This document shows, piece after piece, positions 46,301 to 56,120 of a stretch of 64,000 nt of DNA. A program made the translations under genes and the position numbers. The stretch's first letter is position 1, and each line of letters starts with the position of its first letter. Source of the stretch: Rhea pennata. Taxonomy: Eukaryota > Chordata > Aves > Rheiformes > Rheidae. The stretch is taken from assembly GCF_028389875.1 (NCBI RefSeq), contig NC_084675.1:24328412-24392411 (forward strand), in the 5' to 3' direction. Below the pieces are notes generated by a model. The model saw only the letters and a list, made by a program, of their open reading frames with translations, was not told the origin of the DNA and did not search any database.

Positions 46301-49300
46301 TGAATCTCAGTGGCAACAAACTGAAAACAATTCCCACAACAGTGGCAAACTGCAAACTACTTCATACACTCATTGCACATTCTAATGAAATCAGCATCTT
46401 TCCAGAGATCCTGCATTTGCCCCATATTCAGGTATTCTTATAGAGAGAGTAAAGAGATATCAGAGTGAGGTTTGGGTGGGAGAATGGAAAGTAATTGATA
46501 GGAGAGGAACTAGAGATGCCAGCATTTTGCTTGATCAGCCTGACGGTATAGAATATGTGTTCTAAATCTATCATTTATCTTAGTTGAACAAGGATGGTTC
46601 ATCTCTTATTCACCTTGATCTGTTTCGAACTTGGTATATTTCTGATGTATCATTTGAGGCAGTTAGGAAGTATTGTATAGGTAGGTAAATGTATGGGCCT
46701 TGTATTATCTTTAGTGAGACCTATTCTTTCAATGTTGGGGTCCTGGCTATTGCAGGCTATAAGTATTTGCTACTTATAAGTTACTCATCTACTGATAGGC
46801 CAGCCCCATTTTTCACAGCCTCCTTGTGGGATATGATGAGTGGTGAGTAAGAAAAGTAGCAATGGAGTCTCGAGAGGTGCAAGGATAACAGAGTCATGGG
46901 GGCAAGGGAAACAGAGTTAATCTATAGAGGTAAAGACCATGTGATATTAGAAAGGAGCACTCAAGTAACTGATCCCATGAGGGAACAGAAAATAGTTCCT
47001 TTTTCATTGTGCTTTTCTGATACTGCAGTTTGTAGACTTGAGCTGCAATGAATTAACTGAAATCCTGATCCCTGAGGTACTGCCCAGTGCCTTGCAAGAA
47101 TTGGACCTGACCGGAAACACAAACCTGGTGCTAGAACACAAGACATTGGATATCTTCAGGTGAGCCATTGAGATGCCAGGCCTGTAGTGACCTGCACAGG
47201 GAAGGGTAACACTGTCCCAGGAGGGGGAATGGGATACTCTTGTGTGTATTGCAGCACTGCAAGATGTTACAGTGTTCCTCACCTAAGGCACCTGAAGCTT
47301 TCTATCTTGTGACAAGGATAAAGGCTGGGTCTGTATCAGCAGAGCAATCGGAAAACTTCTTAGGTCATATGAGGGTCTCCCAGCTGTCTCTTGCATAAAC
47401 TACCAGACAGCTCTAGAAGGCCAAGTCCTTAACCTCCTTTCCTCGATGCAGTTTTTTCCACCGGCTTCTGTCCAAAACTCTAGACTGTATGCGGTCTTTT
47501 GGCCACAAGCTGTTCAGTGGGGTCTAGGAAAGAATGATTTTTTTTCTCTCTCCATAGTCACATTACTACACTGAAGATTGACGCTAAGTCCTCCCTCATA
47601 GCAGACTCAGGACTCACTTCTACCTTCTGGAATCATGGGGTAGCTGAGATGGCAGGCCAAAGAAATAAGTGAGTATTGTGGTCTGCTGGACCCTGACACT
47701 GTGTCCTCAGAGTGCTAAGCTGGGCACACTGCTAACACCCAAGCAGACTTGCTTTACTGGGTAGCTCATCCATCCCTCTGTCTCCCTGGATCTCTTTCTC
47801 AGTCCTGGTAACTCAAGTCTCCTTGTTGTCTTCTCCCTCATTTCTCATGCTTATCCTGGGATACTTGGGCTTTGCTTCTCACCCTAGCAAGATACTTTTG
47901 CTCTTGTTTGCGGTCTCTGTCCATGGCTCTCTCCCCAGTGCAGACAAGGAGAGTCCAGGAGTTCTAGTAGTAACCGGAAGCTATACATCTTATGGAGCAG
48001 TGGGCAAAGGGACAGTGGCTTTGCTGCTCTGTGAGAACAGCACTCATAGGAAGGTGTCTGATGGCTGTAGTGACAGGGATAGTGTAATCCTTTGAGACAG
48101 ATTAACTTTGTCTGTATGCTTTTCTGATAGGCTGTGTGTGTCGTCCCTGGCCCTGGGGAGCTTTGCAGAGGGGGTGGAGGCTGTGTATGGCTTGTTTGAT
48201 GGTGACAAGAATGAAGAGTTGCCACGCCTGCTGCAGTGCACCATGGCCGATGTGCTCCTGGAGGAGGTACAGCAGTCAGACATGATGTTCATGTCCAACA
48301 CCTTCTTGGTCTCCCACAGGTAGGACAGTGAGCGAGCTGGTCCCAGTGGGACCTGCAAAGGCACATCATGTAATGTGCTTTGTGGGGTGAGACAGCCTTC
48401 CAGAATGCCTGTCACTGAAGTATGGAGCCTTCCTACACCTTCTTCTTCAACAGGAAGCTGGGCATGGCTGGGCAGAAGCTGGGCTCCTCTGCTGTCCTTT
48501 GTTATATTCGTCATGATGTGGCTGATCCAGCCAGCAACTTTTCTCTAACAGTGGCCAATGTGGGGACGTGCCAAGCCATTTTGTGTCGAAGTGGAAAACC
48601 ACTGCCTCTCTCCAAGGTCTTCAGTCTTGAACAATGTTCAGAAGAAGCCAAGAGAGTCAAGGAGCAAAAAGCCATTATAACAGAGGTTGGTTTGGACTTT
48701 CTTCACTTCAGCTTCTACCCTCCAGTAAAGGCATGATTTGAGTACATGCCATGCTGGGCTCTGCTGGCTGTGCAATACAGCTTGGCAAGGTTCGCATAAA
48801 GATGTTGGGATCACTTGTCTGTTACTTCTTGTTCTGTTTCTCTTGCTAATTAACTATTCAATATGATGTGTTCCTAAAATGCCCATCAGGGCCTGAGAAT
48901 GATAGATACAGGACACAAAGGATGGTTTAAGGAAGAAGTAGGGGAGAAGAAAATAGGTAAAAAGCTAAAGGAAAGGAAGTACATGATACAGAGCAAGACC
49001 TGGGTGAGGGTGGAGAAGAGCCACTCTGGGCAACAGAGCGAGGCCTGGAATATCATCCTGTGTCAAAAGCCATGAAATATCTAGTCTGTCTTTGGTACCT
49101 CTTGGAAAGTATGACTCAAGTATCTCTCCTTGGAGTTCTTCCATTTTTTCCTCAATAAAAGTAGAGAATTAGTGGCTCTTGAGACATGCAGAACATGGAT
49201 ATTGAGTATACTACATGTGGAAATTTTAATGCAGAAAAGGCAAATATTAGTTTTTTCTGCAAAAGTATTAAAACAATTTATGGATAAATAGCTCTCTCTT

Positions 49301-51738
49301 TTTTTTCTTTTTTAATTTGGAAATAACAGGGAAGTTCCAAAGAACTGGAAAATAGCTAGCATGTGCCAAACAGATGAGTTGGAAATTTGTAGAGGCCTTA
49401 GTTGATGCTAATTTGGTTAATGTCAGCATTGATCCAGAATGCAGTCAGTTAAGAACTGAGAAGTCTGTGTCAGTCATATTAATTTTATGTACAGTAAGTC
49501 TCTTAAAAAGTATCAGATTTGTCTGATAAGTGAGATCAAAAGCTTTTTTTCTGTCAGGGATAGTCTCTAAATGTATTACAGCTCTATGAGGCTCTGTATT
49601 TCACAGCATTCTGATCAATGTAGCACACCAAGTGATTTAAAAACTAGGTGATAAGTGGGTTTTTAAAAATACCTTGCAAATGAAATCGTTGTCTAAGGAG
49701 ACTTCTTTGCATGTGTTCTCTGCTGCTTCTTTATAATAATAATAATCAGCAATATTTAAGAACATGTAGAGGGTACATAAATTGATGAAGTTGTAAATTC
49801 TGATTTGTATGAGTCAGTGCTGTGCTTTATTCTGGATTATTTGAGCGCATGGGCTCATGTGAACAATATGCTACTTAATATGCAAGAAGTTAAAACACAG
49901 GCAAGAACACTAGGGAAACTGTGTGCTCTGTATGCACTGACCTAGAAAAGAGACTGAGGGTTCTGTCAGTAATTTTGTATCCAGGAGATTGAAGGCTGGC
50001 CTTGTACTAGTGAGCCAGAAGACTATCTGGTGGAAATAGAATGGAGATAAGTAATACCTCCAACTTACAGCATTAGTATGATCACTACTTGCTATTTTCT
50101 TCCTCGGGGTATAATGTCCGTGCTTCAGAATGCATGTTAACAAAGTTGGAAATAGTTCAAAAAATGCACAGAAATTATTTAATGCTTGGATAATCTGCCT
50201 TGCAATGAGAAAGTAGAAAGTCTTAATCTCACTCATAGTTAAAAAACGAGTTTCATTCAAGAGCCATAAGTGAGATTCTCTGACTAGTGTGTTGCAGGTA
50301 TTTCAGTTGCACATTTCAAAAGATTCATTATAACATGCACATAGAATGCAGCAAAATGCTTGTTGGGTAACACTTTGTTACTGCCAGTATGGGGGATGAT
50401 AGGTACTGTGAATGTCTGCACTGAAGTACCTGTACCCTGATCCCTTGTTCCTAGATTTGTAGCTGACTTAGCTGTGTCTGTGTTGCACTGGCATTTCTCA
50501 AGGGCTCCAAACCTGTATGTGTGCAAGAGAAAGACTATTCTCAGAATGATCTGTGGTAGGCCTAATGCCACTGTTACATTTCTTTTTGTTTGCAGGACAA
50601 CAAGGTTAATGGTGTGACTTGCTGTACTCGCATGCTGGGCTGCACATACTTGCATCCCTGGATCCTGCCCAAGCCGCATGTCAGTTGCATTCCACTGACT
50701 GTACAAGATGAGTTGCTACTTCTGGGGAACAAAGCTCTCTGGGAGTACCTTTCTTACACAGAGGCTATTTCAGCTGTGCGCCATCTACATGATCCGCTAG
50801 CTGCCGCAAAGAAACTCTGCACTTTAGCCCAAAGCTATGGTTGCCAAGACAACTTAGGTGCAATGGTGGTGTGCCTGAACATTAGTGAGGACAGCTGCAC
50901 TTGCGAGATGCATGGACTCACTCTGCCAGGCTCTGGGGGATTTAGTTCAGCCACAACCAAACTAGCGACACCTTCCTCTAGCAGTGGAATTGCTTCAGAG
51001 TTCAGCAGTGAACTGTCTGCTTCTGAGGTTAGCAGTGAGGTAGGCTCTACTGCTTCAGATGAACACAGTGCTGCTGGTCTTGAGGGCAGCTTGCTACCAC
51101 GACAAGAGCGACGTTGCAGCCTACATCCTGTACTCCCCTCAAGCATCTTTCAGCGCCAACCTTCCTGTGCCACATTCTCTAGTAACCAGTCTGACAATGG
51201 GCTGGATAGCGATGATGAGCAGCCTGTGGAGGGTGTCATGACGAATGGCAGTAAAGTGGAAGTGGAGGTGGACATCCACTGTTGTAAAGGAAAGGGGCTG
51301 GAGTTTGAACCCTCTGTTGCAGAATACAGCTCCTCTGCTGCAGTGCCAGAGGATGACTCTGATGGGCTTGTCCTCATGATTCAGAGACAGAACAGTGTAA
51401 ACAGCAACACTGTGCAGGCCGGAGTCAAGGAGAAGTGTGAACTGCAGAAATCACCTTCCACATGCTGTCTCTATGGAAAGAAGCTTTCCAATGGCTCCAT
51501 AGTGCCCTTGGAGGAGAGCCTTGACCTCATCGAAGTAGCCACAGAGGCACCCAAGAAGAAAACAGGCTATTTTGCTGCTCCATCCCAGATGGAGCCAGAA
51601 GATCAGTTTGTGGTGCCACCTGGTCTGGAGGAGGAAGTGAAGGAACAAATGAAGCAGCACCAGGAGAATGGAGCAGATCAGGAGCAGAAAGAGGAGCCTG
51701 CAGCGGCTCTGCCAGAGGAGTTTGATACAGCTTTGTAA
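13135..51738 (+). CDS. PHLPP2: PHLPP2, PH domain and leucine-rich repeat protein phosphatase 2 (19 coding exons)
   Basis: Protein Ser/Thr phosphatase that removes the hydrophobic-motif phosphate from AKT and conventional PKCs, so opposing growth signalling. The 19 coding exons total 4,044 nt (1,347 aa; human is about 1,323), with GT-AG borders and consistent phase throughout. Domains in order: Gly/Ala/Glu-rich N-terminus (1-43), RA-like domain (about 60-165), PH domain (about 170-275; [21 protein letters not shown]), about 20 leucine-rich repeats (about 280-790), PP2C-type phosphatase (about 800-1060; [12 protein letters not shown] and [10 protein letters not shown] metal-site motifs), Ser/Glu-rich tail and a C-terminal DTAL PDZ-binding motif. 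FDGD, where ordinary PP2C has FDGH, is as I recall it for PHLPP. It differs from the paralogue PHLPP1 in lacking a very long N-terminus. The upstream frame is open, so a start before 13135 cannot be excluded. Confidence 0.96.
13563..13807 (+). CDS. PHLPP2: PHLPP2 exon 2 (RA-like domain start)
   Basis: Acceptor cctggcag ends at 13562 and donor gtgagg begins at 13808. It encodes [13 protein letters not shown]...DLHLVLCTV...LHGDLVR. The human start peptide MKRNGSR reads VKRNGSR here. Confidence 0.93.
20391..20640 (-). mobile_element. CR1 LINE 3' fragment (reverse orientation)
   Basis: It reads as the reverse complement of an avian CR1 3' end: caaggttggaagggccc, ctatctagttcaacccc, then ctccaaggatgggaactcca and a degraded continuation. 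It lacks the perfect octamer tail and is clearly diverged. Confidence 0.85.
20735..20850 (-). repeat. Repeat-like stretch, possibly the 5' section of a CR1 element
   Basis: The words caggttggccagcctattgg, caaagatacttttgcccc and aggtggatcctgtctcttcc resemble, from memory, a recurring avian repeat segment found upstream of the CR1 second ORF, in reverse orientation. It may belong to the adjacent CR1 insertion. A library search is needed to name it. Confidence 0.35.
22086..22219 (+). CDS. PHLPP2: PHLPP2 exon 3 (RA-like domain)
   Basis: Acceptor tttaacag ends at 22085 and the donor begins at 22220 (gtaaga). It encodes [21 protein letters not shown]...MIRFYS. It follows an 8.3-kb intron. Confidence 0.95.
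23445..25122 (+). mobile_element. CR1 non-LTR retrotransposon (5'-truncated)
   Basis: About 1.7 kb of a chicken-repeat-1 LINE in the same orientation as PHLPP2. It starts inside the second ORF ([13 protein letters not shown]) and runs to the typical 3' end ttggactagatgatcttcag...gattctatgattctat. Truncation at the 5' end is usual for CR1. The copy is relatively well preserved compared with the others in this window. Confidence 0.95.
23450..25058 (+). pseudogene. CR1 reverse transcriptase, broken
   Basis: The reverse-transcriptase region of the CR1 ORF2 polyprotein, which copies element RNA at a nicked target. Visible motifs: [45 protein letters not shown] and the catalytic FADDTK at 24255-24272, then the C-terminal LFSVVP-DRTRGNG and [17 protein letters not shown] blocks ending at a TAG (25056-25058). 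Two lesions are seen: an apparent one-base insertion near 23618 that shifts the frame, and an in-frame TGA at 24753-24755 where related copies have an Arg codon (a likely CpG decay). The endonuclease part is missing. It is not expected to be active. Confidence 0.9.
28443..28566 (+). mobile_element. tRNA-Ile-headed, CR1-tailed SINE (copy 1)
   Basis: A 124-bp element. The head, 28443-28498, resembles the 3' two-thirds of tRNA-Ile: gtgctAATaatgcc keeps the AAT anticodon loop, and ggtttgatccc (28476-28486) is the Pol III B box. It is fused directly to a CR1 tail, ttggactagatgatctccag, ending attctgtgattctatga. The A-box part is missing, so it is 5'-truncated. This matches the architecture of passerine SINEs (TguSINE1 type) as I know it. 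Confidence 0.85.
30082..30272 (+). CDS. PHLPP2: PHLPP2 exon 4 (PH domain, first half)
   Basis: Acceptor ttcttcag ends at 30081 and donor gtaaga begins at 30273. It encodes [15 protein letters not shown]...[12 protein letters not shown], the first strands of the PH domain. Confidence 0.97.
30667..30792 (+). CDS. PHLPP2: PHLPP2 exon 5 (PH domain, second half)
   Basis: Acceptor cattgcag ends at 30666 and donor gtgagg begins at 30793. It is 42 codons in phase 0, [13 protein letters not shown]...[10 protein letters not shown], which includes the closing PH helix with its Trp. Confidence 0.96.
31305..31382. repeat. (AT)n-(GT)n-(AT)n microsatellite
   Basis: A TA run, then about nine GT units, then about 25 TA units, in PHLPP2 intron 5. 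Likely length-polymorphic. Confidence 0.97.
32046..32200 (+). CDS. PHLPP2: PHLPP2 exon 6 (first leucine-rich repeats)
   Basis: Acceptor cttttcag ends at 32045. It encodes [20 protein letters not shown] and LNLRHNFM. The donor is TGCAG|GTCTGC, a weak match to consensus, but phase and homology ([12 protein letters not shown]) require it. Confidence 0.92.
33868..33932. repeat. Two adjacent perfect inverted repeats
   Basis: First hairpin: aatctgga (33868-33875), 4-nt loop, tccagatt (33880-33887). Second hairpin: tgctggccttgagacaga (33889-33906), 8-nt loop tactccct, and its exact complement at 33915-33932. The second stem is 18 bp with no mismatch. It could be a foldback left by template switching; the stem is short for a pre-miRNA. 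Confidence 0.9.
34064..34134 (+). mobile_element. CR1 LINE 3' tail
   Basis: About 70 bp: cttgagcagggagcttggac, taagtgatctccagaggtct, then caactgttctgtgatt. Only the extreme 3' end of a CR1 is left. No tRNA-like head precedes it. Confidence 0.85.
36244..36390 (+). CDS. PHLPP2: PHLPP2 exon 7 (leucine-rich repeats)
   Basis: Acceptor gtcattag ends at 36243 and donor gtaagt begins at 36391. It encodes [18 protein letters not shown] and [19 protein letters not shown], two LRR units. Confidence 0.96.
36391..38629 (+). other. PHLPP2 intron 7
   Basis: Intron of 2.2 kb, A/T-rich, with T runs near 37438-37470 and just before the exon 8 acceptor. I see no repeat family or other gene. Confidence 0.75.
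38630..38860 (+). CDS. PHLPP2: PHLPP2 exon 8 (leucine-rich repeats)
   Basis: Acceptor ctgttgcag ends at 38629 and donor gtaagg begins at 38861. It encodes [19 protein letters not shown] through [11 protein letters not shown], about three LRR units. Confidence 0.95.
39569..39771 (+). CDS. PHLPP2: PHLPP2 exon 9 (leucine-rich repeats)
   Basis: Acceptor tatttag ends at 39568 and donor gtacgt begins at 39772. It encodes [32 protein letters not shown] and [16 protein letters not shown]. Confidence 0.95.
40292..40352 (+). CDS. PHLPP2: PHLPP2 exon 10 (short LRR exon)
   Basis: A 61-nt exon. Acceptor ttcatcag ends at 40291 and donor gtaagt begins at 40353. It encodes [20 protein letters not shown] found it by phase and homology to the human VYPVPS segment; it is too short to stand out as an open frame. 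Confidence 0.9.
41100..41195 (+). CDS. PHLPP2: PHLPP2 exon 11 (leucine-rich repeats)
   Basis: Acceptor tcttctcag ends at 41099 and donor gtcagc begins at 41196. It encodes [19 protein letters not shown] and [12 protein letters not shown]. Confidence 0.95.
42039..42275 (-). mobile_element. CR1 LINE 3' fragment (reverse orientation)
   Basis: It begins gatcacagaatcacagaaca then gttgaggttggaagggacct, the reverse complement of the CR1 3' end, and continues through ggcaacgtgttccagtgct and tgcctgttgcctctcatcct. About 235 bp remain. Confidence 0.93.
43226..43381 (+). CDS. PHLPP2: PHLPP2 exon 12 (leucine-rich repeats)
   Basis: Acceptor tctttctag ends at 43225 and donor gtgagt begins at 43382. It encodes [20 protein letters not shown] and [20 protein letters not shown]. 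Confidence 0.95.
44135..44335 (+). CDS. PHLPP2: PHLPP2 exon 13 (leucine-rich repeats)
   Basis: Acceptor atggttag ends at 44134 and donor gtaaat begins at 44336. It encodes [33 protein letters not shown] and [16 protein letters not shown]. Confidence 0.96.
44990..45180 (-). mobile_element. Possible ancient CR1-like fragment
   Basis: Sequence such as tagctcatctttgaacc and gcagaactggacacagctct recalls the reversed CR1 text that encodes the reverse-transcriptase C-terminal region, but with heavy divergence. A profile search is needed. Confidence 0.35.
46269..46431 (+). CDS. PHLPP2: PHLPP2 exon 14 (leucine-rich repeats)
   Basis: Acceptor ctctttcag ends at 46268 and donor gtattc begins at 46432. 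It encodes [19 protein letters not shown] and [18 protein letters not shown]. Confidence 0.96.
47029..47159 (+). CDS. PHLPP2: PHLPP2 exon 15 (last leucine-rich repeats)
   Basis: Acceptor tactgcag ends at 47028 and donor gtgagc begins at 47160. It encodes [19 protein letters not shown] and [20 protein letters not shown]. Confidence 0.96.
47558..47668 (+). CDS. PHLPP2: PHLPP2 exon 16 (LRR to phosphatase junction)
   Basis: Acceptor ctccatag ends at 47557 and donor gtgagt begins at 47669. It encodes [12 protein letters not shown] and [15 protein letters not shown], the start of the PP2C-like domain. Confidence 0.94.
48131..48319 (+). CDS. PHLPP2: PHLPP2 exon 17 (PP2C-type phosphatase)
   Basis: Acceptor ttctgatag ends at 48130 and donor gtagga begins at 48320. 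It encodes [36 protein letters not shown] and NTFLVSH. The DGD is the expected metal-site motif. The QQSDMMFM stretch looks two residues shorter than the human one as I recall it. Confidence 0.96.
48454..48685 (+). CDS. PHLPP2: PHLPP2 exon 18 (PP2C-type phosphatase)
   Basis: Acceptor ttcaacag ends at 48453 and donor gttggt begins at 48686. It encodes [36 protein letters not shown] and VFSLEQ...KAIITE, and ends in phase 0. The intron before it is only 134 nt. Confidence 0.96.
50596..51738 (+). CDS. PHLPP2: PHLPP2 exon 19 (end of phosphatase, C-terminal tail, stop)
   Basis: Acceptor gtttgcag ends at 50595, and TAA is at 51736-51738. It encodes 380 residues: the end of the PP2C domain ([33 protein letters not shown]), a Ser-rich stretch ([20 protein letters not shown]), a QRQNSVNS segment, [17 protein letters not shown] and the final EEFDTAL with its PDZ-binding motif. 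Confidence 0.97.
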   Translation, partial: DNKVNGVTCCTRMLGCTYLHPWILPKPHVSCIPLTVQDELLLLGNKALWEYLSYTEAISAVRHLHDPLAAAKKLCTLAQSYGCQDNLGAMVVCLNISEDSCTCEMHGLTLPGSGGFSSATTKLATPSSSSGIASEFSSELSASEVSSEVGSTASDEHSAAGLEGSLLPRQERRCSLHPVLPSSIFQRQPSCATFSSNQSDNGLDSDDEQPVEGVMTNGSKVEVEVDIHCCKGKGLEFEPSVAEYSSSAAVPEDDSDGLVLMIQRQNSVNSNTVQAGVKEKCELQKSPSTCCLYGKKLSNGSIVPLEESLDLIEVATEAPKKKTGYFAAPSQMEPEDQFVVPPGLEEEVKEQMKQHQENGADQEQKEEPAAALPEEFDTAL

Positions 51739-53331
51739 CCTTATAAGTACTGCTCCCACATTGTCTGTCCCAGGAAGCCCTGTCCCATAGGGGTTGTCTT
51801 GCCCTCCAAGGGGATCTGGGATCTGTAAGGAGTACAGGCATCTGCTGCTTCCTCAGTGGAACAGAGGAAGATTTGGGAGTGCTAATGTCTGGGCTGTCCG
51901 GTTTTCACTGTAGAGCTTCAGCTATTCTATGAGCATTCAGACCAGCAGCTGAGCTCTGTTAGGGACTGCCTGGAAATTGTGCAAGTGCTAGGAAGAAGGC
52001 AGGTGTTTCAACATCTACCAATAACTCCTTTCCCCTGAGGTTCTGCCAGCCCTGCAGGTGAGAGGCTGGCATCTGTGTAGGTAGTGAGGAGGCTGCTAAG
52101 GCGCACATGCAGTATTCGGAGTCATGTGAATATTTCTGACCCAGCCCCTTGACAGCACCTAACTTTGTTTTTCCTTGAAAGAATACAGCTAGTTGCAATG
52201 AGGCTGACCCAAGAGTGGCTTCCTACATGCATTGCAAGCACTTTCATTGATTGCACTCAGGCTATTCTCCCCATCAGCCCAGCACTTTATTAGGGTCAGA
52301 GGAGAGAGCGCTCTGGTGACCCTGTCCACAGCAGATGTGGGAGGGGCTTTTCTCAGTGAGTATTATTAGGGCCCTGGAAAATTCAGGGTACCAGTGCCCT
52401 CCTGATAAGCACTGGTGCAGGGAAGAAAAAGGGGTTTGATGGGGACAGCCTAAGCAGGATGAGGAAATATACAGCTGGGTCGTAAGTGGATGCCTGCTGA
52501 TGTTTTATGTGGAGCACAGGAGATCAACAGTGGGCTTGTTGATTGATGTAATCTATAGAGGTAGTGTTCATAGCTGCAGGGCTCAGACCCATTCCTGCAG
52601 CTTGGCCACCTCCATCATCGATGCATCACAGTAGAGAATTCCTATATCCAGAAGATATGGGATGAAACCAAGAGCTCCTTCTCATTTTGGTGAGGTACTC
52701 AGTCTACAGGAAGCGTAGATGTGAGCAGTGGTGCGCTGGTCTAAGGCTAGTGAGCAGTTGGGCTGCCCCTCATATGCTGAGGAAGCATACAGTGATCTAT
52801 TCCACCAGCATAAACCTCTTCAGCCACAGCATCTTTGCTTGCTTCTGAAAGCGGGAGTCATTTCGCAAATCCACAGCCACCTGCATTTTATGGTACATGC
52901 CCAAACTGGCAGCAAACAAGGTGAAAGCATACTTGTTTCTGCTTAGTTTTCAATGCAAAAGGAAAAATGGAGTTTTTTCACCTTAAGAACATCTGTATCA
53001 GCACTGGGAAGGAGGTGTTTAAAACAGTTCCACTAATGGTAAACTGTCTAGTGTCTGCTCAGCATATGCACTGTGATTCCTTTAAGGTTCTTTACACAGG
53101 GCATCAATTGGCTGCCTATGTCATCATCTTCAGAAAGTGTCGTGAAGAGACCACTGCTGTAGTGTGCAGATGTCTTCCCAAGCTGGAAGCAGCTGCCCTA
53201 GTCACATCAGTGGTGTAATAACCCTGATTGTAACATGGGCTAGTGCCTTTTCTTCTTCATTAATTATATTTATGAAGAAAAACCTGAAAGTTTTTTCTCA
53301 AGAGTTCTGAAGGATTTGAGTTGTGTATTTT

Positions 53332-53450
53332 GTTAGAGCGTGGTGCTGTGAATGCCAAGGTCGCAGGTTCAATCCCCGTATGGGCTACGCTGAGGGTTGG
53401 ACTAGATGATCTCCAGAGGTCCCAACCTTACCATTCTATGATTCTATGAT
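53332..53450 (+). mobile_element. tRNA-Ile-headed, CR1-tailed SINE (copy 2, in 3' UTR)
   Basis: Head: gttagagcgtggtgct, then aatgccaaggtcgcaggttc and aatccccgtatgggct, very close to tRNA-Ile, with B box ggttcaatccc at 53366-53376. Tail: ttggactagatgatctccag and (attctatg)2. It is 119 bp and lacks the start of the A-box half, like copy 1. The better-preserved B box and octamer tail suggest it is younger than copy 1. Confidence 0.87.
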
Positions 53451-55759
53451 TTTGGATGAAATTCAGGTGTTGCTCAAAAGGAGATACTGTGTAGACAACT
53501 TGTTGGATTCTCACAACATAGATTTTGTGACATAATCTAACAGAGTTTCACTCAGATTTCAGAGCTCCTTGAATTTTTTTTTTTTCACTAGGAAAAATGC
53601 ATTTTTACCATGCAGAAGAGAACAGTTTTTTTAAGTGTCTATTTCATTTGGAAACAAAGAGAAAAGTTTATTCCTAGAATCACAGGATCATCAGCATTTT
53701 GAATCCTCAGGAATCAACAAAAGGAAAAGATTTAAAAGCTAAAAATAAAAATTCTTTGAGGTTCTCTTTATATAAGTATACAGAAAAGGCTCATTCCAGT
53801 ATGTTTGACAGTTACCTTTAATTCTTTCACTGGTGATAATTTTATCAAAAATCTCTGCCCAACCTATCAGTTTCTGAAACCTGACAACAGGGCTGCAAAA
53901 CAGCTTCTGTTCAGTGTGAAGCAGATGCAGAAATGTGCTCCATTTTCTGCATAAGACTGTGACAAACTTTGCACTAGGAGAGTGGCACATATTAATGCGA
54001 ATCGGGTCTTTATTTCTTGCACTGATGTGGAAAGTCCAGTGGTCCAGATGCCAGTCTGAACCAGTAGCACTGCAGGAAGTTTGTCATGAATGGCTCTATT
54101 CAGCTCAGCGGCAAAAGGACAGGATTAAGAAAAACAGAAAGCTCCATCTTGGAGCATACAAGATGGTTTAGCTGCTCTTCCTCATGGGAGTGGCAAAATG
54201 GAGTCCAAGGAATTTCCACTTAGCCTTTTCTCCAATGTTGTTTCTGGTTTTGAAACAGAAAGAAGGTTTAGTACAACCAGCTGCTATTTTCTGTGGGTGT
54301 GAGCTGGAAGGACATGACTTATTCTCTCAAACACTACATAGAATCCACAGCTTCCTCTGGTCTTTCTATGCTGATTTATGAACTGCTTGTCTGATTCTGG
54401 ACAGCACAGCCTGAGTGCTCCCCTCTGCTGCCATTTGTTTTTCTGCTTCCTTAGATGCAGGAAGCCTCTACCTTGTCTTCCTCACCCTACCTATTAACAC
54501 CACCTTATATTTCAAGTTCCTTAGGAGCACTGCTGTGTGTGCGATGAATAAGAATAGGCAAGTCTAGTGATGGAGTCACAGCAAGGGATAGAAAGTGTTA
54601 ACCCACTTCCCTTTCTGTTCTTTTCCAGTCTCTTCTCTGAATTTTGTATGTGGTTGTTGCACAGATGCATCATCTCCACAGAGCCACAGCACTAAGAATG
54701 TCCCATTCATTAATTATCAGACTAAATGAACTTACTGTTGGAGAGGGGTTATGAGCTTGAGGTCATCAGACACACTCTTGTCCCTTCTGAGGGTAATGCC
54801 AGGCCTGCCGTGTTGCAGGGAGCACAGGCAGGTTTGGCTAGTGGGTTAGAGTGTATCCATCTCTTCAGTAATGCTGGCCCTGCTGATGAACATGCTCACC
54901 AAAAACAGGTACTTTGAAAGCACTGACCTGTTTGCTCTATCCTTTCCAGTACGGCTTCAGCAAAAGGAATTTTTTGCTGAATCCAGTCCTCCAGTAAGGA
55001 GTGGCTGATGCCAGAGTATTAAGGATAAAGGATAGCTTCCAAATTGCTCCCAGCATGTGGAACAGGCCAGGTGGAGGCAGCACTACAGATTCCTGGAATT
55101 TGATTGGACTCCTGAACTAGATGGGAAGGTGAAGTTTTCAAAGCAGCAGCAAACATTTCCCTTTCTGGGGGAGAGGCGGCTTTGCAGCCTGCGGTCCTGC
55201 TAGTACACAGGACATTCAGCCACACCTAAGGCCCTTGAACTTCAGGAGCTTTTGCACTCTTTCCTGGATGGTGATGGCTTTCACGTCACTTGCCAAAGGG
55301 CCTTTTTCAGGCAGTAGGTTCACATCTTTGGTTTTGTGCGATCATTGTCTGCTGTTCTCTTGCCATCTGAAGACTTGTAGTGTGGTTGTTTCTTTTGTTT
55401 TTATTTTTAAATATTATCTTTTTTAACTTGATTCACATGAGCCGGAGCATGTTAAAGAAAAATTGCAGCACATTCTGTTGTTTATAAAATAATCTTTTTA
55501 TCCATGCTTTTTGTTTTAAAATTGAGACTTTTATGTATTCCATTCTAGCATGAAGCTATAATAATCCCTTCTTCATTGTATATGGGAGTAGGTTGTTTAC
55601 TGAATGCACCTTCAGCACTGTAGCCTGTGTGTATTGCTTCAGAGAGGCAAATGGTGTTAAGACTGCTGGAAAACACTATTCCATTGATTCTTTATTCAGA
55701 TGCACAGAACAGTTCAGGAAGGAAGAATATTTTTGCATCAACTTTTCAGCTAACTTAGC

Positions 55760-55765
55760 AATAAA
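55760..55765 (+). promoter_or_regulatory. PHLPP2 poly(A) signal candidate
   Basis: AATAAA in ttagcaataaagattttt, followed by T-rich and ttctggtt sequence within 40 nt. Confidence 0.55.
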
Positions 55766-56089
55766 GATTTTTACTTTCATCTAACTATATATTCTGGTTC
55801 CATTACTGCACTGGATGGAATTTGTGCAATATTCCAGTCAAGCATAGCTGTGGCTAGCCATAGCCACATCATAAGAGCTTCTTCACTGAGCTCTGTGTGG
55901 TTACTTCCACTCAACAGCCTCCCCTGCATAAGCTACTTGCAGGACACTGTGAAGGTAGACTTCGTAAGTACCAAGCATTAGGCAGCTTTCTGTTCCCTGA
56001 CAAGAGGAATCCTGCCCAGTAGACTAATTCTAAATGGTAGTGCTACTCTCTGAAGTAGCTTAGTAACTACTAAGAAGGAGGAGAAATCA

Positions 56090-56095
56090 AATAAA
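56090..56095 (+). promoter_or_regulatory. Second PHLPP2 poly(A) signal candidate
   Basis: AATAAA in aaatcaaataaagccag, followed by gtgttactgtt and a T-rich stretch about 25-60 nt downstream. Confidence 0.4.
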
Positions 56096-56120
56096 GCCAG
56101 AAGTACTTGGAGTGTTACTG

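Larger units (their letters stand above)
38861..50595 (+). other. PHLPP2 introns 8 to 18
   Basis: Eleven introns between exons 8 and 19. The longest are 41196-43225 (reversed CR1 at about 42039-42275), 44336-46268 (faint old CR1-like sequence near 44990-45180) and 48686-50595 (nothing recognised). The others are 134-747 nt except 43382-44134, and I see only ordinary intron sequence in them. Confidence 0.7.
51739..56120 (+). other. PHLPP2: PHLPP2 3' UTR (extent inferred)
   Basis: Non-coding sequence after the TAA, with AATAAA at 53744, 55760 and 56090. The last two fit a UTR of about 4.0-4.4 kb. It includes a SINE at 53332-53450. The convergent MARVELD3 gene begins about 1.1 kb further on. 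Confidence 0.6.
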
